Shown here one piece after another: positions 6,408 through 6,707 of a stretch of 6,707 bases of DNA. The position numbers and the translations under genes are program-made. The stretch spans positions 1 through 6,707 of the forward strand of contig CAMZFJ010000098.1 in the NCBI GenBank assembly GCA_947306025.1. The letters are read 5' to 3'. The notes under the pieces are model-generated. The model made no database searches and had not been told where the DNA came from. It saw only the letters and a list, made by a program, of their open reading frames with translations. The stretch is from an uncultured Fibrobacter sp. GTDB lineage: Bacteria; Fibrobacterota; Fibrobacteria; Fibrobacterales; Fibrobacteraceae. The stretch's first letter is position 1. Each line of letters opens with the position of its first letter.

Positions 6408-6707
6408 TCTTTGGCTAAACAGAAACAACGCATTCAAGGCGTGGATTTTTGCAGTCCTCGCCCTCTATTCGTTGTTCTCTAGCCAAGCTTTTGCAAGCAA
6501 GATGGCTTCGCAACTCCAAGAAGCCATTTACCTCTTCGAAATGAAAGGCGAAGTCGACGAATCGGTCCGATTGCTCGAAAAGATCACGCGACAAGGCGAT
6601 GACGACGACAAGGAATCCGCGTTCTTCTACCTCGGGAAAATTTACGATCTCGCGAACAACAAGGCTCAGGCAAACCACTTTTACGGCCGTAGCCAAGCGT
6701 TTACCAA
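6400..6707 (+). CDS. Secreted TPR protein (3' end outside window)
   Basis: The frame starts at ATG 6400, overlapping the regulator stop by 8 bases, and is open to the end of the window (102 full codons). Residues 1-32 look like a Sec signal peptide: a longish n-region with Arg8 and Lys13, a hydrophobic core AWIFAVLALYSLF, and AFA before Ser33. The mature part begins with helices of tetratricopeptide type, for example AIYLFEMKGEVDESVRLLEKI, then after an acidic DDDD turn SAFFYLGKIYDLANN and a further helix. TPR helices bind protein partners, so this is probably a periplasmic or surface-exposed scaffold. No lipobox is seen. Its tight overlap with the regulator places it in the same operon, and the kinase upstream also carries TPR-like helices in its periplasmic part, so the two may contact each other or the same partner; this is inference. 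Other domains may follow beyond the window. Confidence 0.85.
   Translation, partial: MHNLWLNRNNAFKAWIFAVLALYSLFSSQAFASKMASQLQEAIYLFEMKGEVDESVRLLEKITRQGDDDDKESAFFYLGKIYDLANNKAQANHFYGRSQAFT

Noticed and set aside
5538..6437. A 299-codon minus-strand frame opposite the regulator
   Set aside because: It lies opposite the regulator and the kinase end, both of which have complete family motifs. The predicted product has no recognisable domain, so it is a mirror frame produced by codon bias.

Overview
The window looks like a chromosomal segment of a Fibrobacter-type bacterium (FCB group, Gram-negative). The reasons are moderate GC content, dense same-strand genes with short or overlapping junctions, and a secreted LysM protein with a tryptophan-rich DPFAWPDLWENN / HWIYPGD module that I associate with Fibrobacter. 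The assignment is by recognition, not by a search. All seven supported genes are on the + strand and fill almost the whole window. I saw no RNA gene, insertion sequence, CRISPR array or long repeat, and no gap longer than 40 bases between genes.

Region 1 (1-2322) holds two genes for nucleic-acid proteins. The first is the 3' part of a plasmid/phage-style primase-helicase: the tail of a primase region followed by a RepA-like P-loop ATPase (Walker A and B visible). After 21 bases comes a TrmA/RlmD-type RNA uracil-5-methyltransferase homologue. Its overall fold pattern is recognisable, but the catalytic cysteine, the DPPR motif and most of the SAM-binding glycine loop are replaced. It reads as a full-length, intact pseudoenzyme rather than a broken gene.

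Region 2 (2363-6707) looks like one envelope-signalling operon: a secreted LysM protein, a 38-residue single-span membrane peptide, a large membrane histidine kinase, an OmpR/PhoB-type response regulator and a secreted TPR protein that runs off the window. Three junctions overlap (4, 4 and 8 bases). At the fourth, the stop codon of the small peptide overlaps the kinase Shine-Dalgarno sequence, which also lies in a short hairpin just before the kinase ATG. The likely arrangement is that the kinase senses something in the periplasm and phosphorylates the regulator, while the LysM and TPR proteins act in the same compartment as binding or sensing partners. The stimulus and target genes cannot be read from this window.

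The points most worth a second look are the catalytically stripped TrmA homologue, the overlooked small membrane peptide with its apparent coupling to the kinase, the helical TPR-like stretch inside the kinase sensor region, and the unusual make-up of the operon.
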